From JAUSIF01 sp036556265 (GTDB lineage: Bacteria > Pseudomonadota > Alphaproteobacteria > Rhizobiales > Xanthobacteraceae), in assembly GCA_036556265.1 (NCBI GenBank), contig DATBJU010000164.1, positions 1 to 6,776 on the forward strand: a DNA stretch of 6,776 nucleotides, read 5' to 3'. Shown piece by piece: positions 5,178-6,776 of the stretch. The notes below the pieces were generated by a model, which had not been told where the DNA came from, did not search any database, and saw nothing but the letters and a program-made list of their open reading frames with translations. The translations under genes and the position numbers were made by a program. Every line of letters starts with the position of its first letter. Positions within the stretch are counted from its first letter, which is position 1.

Positions 5178-6518
5178 ATGCGACGCTTCTGGTCAAACAA
5201 GGACGGAAATATCGCCGTCCTGTTCGCGATTGCAATCGTGCCCGTCGTCGGCGCAATCGGCGCAGCCGCGGACTATAGCCTCGCAAACTCCTATCGAACC
5301 GACATGCAGAAGGCGCTGGATTCCACGTCGCTCGCATTGTCGAAGATCATGCCGGCGAGCCAGTCCACGCTCGATACCGTGGGCTTGCAGTATTTCCTTG
5401 CGAGCATGGGGCCCAACTCACTCGACAATCTCGCGCTCGTGATCACGCCAGATGTCGGTCAGGTACGCATCCGCGCCTCAGGTACCTACTCGCCGAGGAT
5501 CGCAAACGTGCTCGGCTTGAGCTCGTTCGAGATCAGTACAGAGGCCACGGCGAAGTGGAGCCTCGGCAAGGTCGAGGTTGCGCTCGCTCTGGACAACACC
5601 GGATCAATGTCCTCCAACAACAAGCTTGTCGAGTTGAAAAAGGCCGCTCATGACCTACTCAACGTGCTGCAGGTCGCGGCGAAGGTCCCCGGTGACGCCA
5701 AGGTTGCGATCATTCCATTCGATCGCATGGTCAACGTGTCCATGAACACGTACCTAAATGCCAACGTGATCAAGTGGGATTACTGGGACGAGAAATACGG
5801 AACCTGCAGCATTTCCGGAAACTCCAACCAGACCTCCTGCACCTCTGATCACAAGTGCGTCGGGGCGAGCGGTAGCACGAAGAAAAAGTGCGAGGGCAAC
5901 GGCGGCACATGGACCGCGGGCGTTTGGACCCCGACAAATCACAATCAATGGAACGGTTGCGTGGTTGATCGCGACAAGGATCCCGCCGGCACCGACAACG
6001 ACGTGAAGGACACCGCGCCGGACGCGGCAATTCCCGCAACACACTACCCCGCAGCGAAGTGCGGCTCGGTCGTCTCCATCATGCCGCTGAACTACGACTG
6101 GACGGCGCTCGGCAACAAAATCGACGCGATGTCCGCTGCAGGCAACACCAACGTGACGATCGGCCTCGCTTGGGCGTGGCACGCATTGACGTCGACATCG
6201 CCGCTCACCGAAGGCGCGTCCAAAGGCACCGCGAACCTCACCAAGTTCATCATTCTGCTGACTGACGGCGACAACACGCAAAACCGCTGGACGACAACTC
6301 AATCGCAGATCGACGCACGGACGGAACTGGCCTGCGCCAATGTCAAGGCCGACGGCATCAGGCTGTACACCGTGCGGGTGATCGACGGCAACGCCGACCT
6401 GTTGCGCAACTGCGCAACAAGCCCGAGCATGTACTACGACGTGCAGAACGCGGCGGAGCTCTCCAGCGTCTTCAATACGATCGGTGCCGAGATCGCGAGC
6501 CTGCACTTGATGAAGTAA
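5178..6518 (+). CDS. TadG-like pilus-assembly-related protein with von Willebrand A domain (paralogue 2)
   Basis: The product is 446 residues and shares the architecture of its neighbour: basic N-terminus MRRFW, TadE/TadG-type membrane segment GNIAVLFAIAIVPVVG (10-25), linker region, then a vWA domain from about 131. Residues 1-180 align with paralogue 1 without gaps at 109 identities by hand count. The MIDAS site is Asp139, Thr141 and Ser143 (DNTGS), Thr324 (GNTN) and Asp363 (LLTDG); Thr replaces the first Ser of the DxSxS motif. The insertion (about 195-305) carries the four cysteines of paralogue 1 (here 210, 221, 261, 295) plus two more (227, 238) in an extra segment of about 20 residues rich in Gly, Ser and Lys. 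Cys386 and Cys412 match the C-terminal pair. Both proteins end in a similar I-x-x-LHL-x-[KR] tail. The likely location is the inner membrane with a periplasmic domain; partner and function are unknown. A strong terminator follows. Confidence 0.9.
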   Translation: MRRFWSNKDGNIAVLFAIAIVPVVGAIGAAADYSLANSYRTDMQKALDSTSLALSKIMPASQSTLDTVGLQYFLASMGPNSLDNLALVITPDVGQVRIRASGTYSPRIANVLGLSSFEISTEATAKWSLGKVEVALALDNTGSMSSNNKLVELKKAAHDLLNVLQVAAKVPGDAKVAIIPFDRMVNVSMNTYLNANVIKWDYWDEKYGTCSISGNSNQTSCTSDHKCVGASGSTKKKCEGNGGTWTAGVWTPTNHNQWNGCVVDRDKDPAGTDNDVKDTAPDAAIPATHYPAAKCGSVVSIMPLNYDWTALGNKIDAMSAAGNTNVTIGLAWAWHALTSTSPLTEGASKGTANLTKFIILLTDGDNTQNRWTTTQSQIDARTELACANVKADGIRLYTVRVIDGNADLLRNCATSPSMYYDVQNAAELSSVFNTIGAEIASLHLMK

Positions 6519-6544
6519 GCGTCTGGCGGACGTTCTGACAAATC

Positions 6545-6572
6545 AAAAGCCCGGCCGTTGGCCGGGCTTTTT
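6545..6572. terminator. Bidirectional intrinsic terminator between the second TadG-like gene and the phasin gene
   Basis: A perfect GC-rich stem, AGCCCGGCC (6548-6556) and GGCCGGGCT (6560-6568), encloses a 3-base loop GTT. The plus strand continues into a run of five T (6568-6572), and AAAA at 6545-6548 gives a T run on the minus strand. It begins 26 bases after the TadG-like stop and lies 40 bases beyond the phasin stop, so it can end transcripts from both converging genes. Confidence 0.93.
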
Positions 6573-6612
6573 CCTTTCGCGAGACGCCGATCGCGACGTC
6601 CATCGCAGAGGC

Positions 6613-6776
6613 TTACTGCTTGCTCGCCTTCGCAAACGCGCCTTCGATTGGCTTGTAGGTTTCCTTGGCGATGTTGGCATAGAGCTCGCTGATCTTCGTC
6701 GCCTTGGACACGAAGCCTTCGTACGCGGTCTTGTAGTACTCGGTCTGTGCTTCGATGGCCTTGTCGAGCGTCTTTG
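6613..6776 (-). CDS. Phasin family protein, C-terminal part (cut by window edge)
   Basis: The minus strand encodes the last 53 residues before a TAA at 6613-6615; the start lies beyond the right edge. The sequence is an amphipathic, Lys/Ala/Glu-rich helix with segments such as EAQTEYYKTAYEGF, SKATKISELYANIAKE and a terminal TYKPIEGAFAKASKQ. This is the pattern I recognise from short phasins of Bradyrhizobium and relatives. Phasins coat polyhydroxyalkanoate storage granules and control granule number and size in the cytoplasm. The assignment rests on resemblance of this tail only, since most of the protein is missing. The gene converges with the TadG-like pair and shares the terminator with it. 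Confidence 0.82.
   Translation of the reverse strand, partial: KTLDKAIEAQTEYYKTAYEGFVSKATKISELYANIAKETYKPIEGAFAKASKQ

Noticed and set aside
5754..6506. Minus-strand open frame of 250 codons antisense to the second TadG-like gene
   Set aside because: It mirrors a conserved vWA coding region and has no recognisable domain, membrane pattern or ribosome binding site.
3697..6518. TadG-like pair as a toxin-antitoxin, defence or MoxR-vWA system
   Set aside because: No MoxR ATPase, nuclease, toxin or other partner gene is present, and the N-terminal segment is specifically TadE/TadG-like.

Overview
The window looks like the chromosome of an alphaproteobacterium of the Bradyrhizobium/Rhodopseudomonas group (Nitrobacteraceae). 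The clues are high-GC coding bias, a ClpS ending in an HQHPLQCVMEKK-type tail, a short Lys/Ala-rich phasin of the rhizobial type, and TadG-like von Willebrand A (vWA) proteins of a kind I associate with that group. The genus assignment is inference from protein resemblance, without a database search.

The left half is read on the minus strand. From right to left it holds clpS (N-degron adaptor), clpA (AAA+ unfoldase of the ClpAP protease) 25 bases downstream, and then the 5' part of an AzlC-family amino-acid exporter gene cut by the left edge. clpS and clpA form an obvious operon: adaptor and unfoldase are made together, and the unfoldase has its own good ribosome binding site.

The right half holds two plus-strand genes in tandem, divergent from clpS. 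Both encode inner-membrane-anchored, periplasm-facing TadG-like proteins with a vWA/MIDAS domain interrupted by a cysteine-rich insertion. They are paralogues: 109 of the first 180 residues are identical without a gap by my hand count. No other tad/cpa pilus gene is visible. Their upstream regions also share several short blocks in the same order, which suggests that gene and leader were duplicated together. A strong hairpin with T runs on both strands closes the unit and separates it from a phasin gene entering on the minus strand from the right edge.

The proteolysis operon, the exporter and the phasin are ordinary housekeeping or metabolic genes. The part most worth a second look is the TadG-like pair: its differing cysteine insertions, its differing MIDAS residues and its repeated upstream motifs. 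I see no RNA genes, insertion sequences, CRISPR arrays or phage genes.
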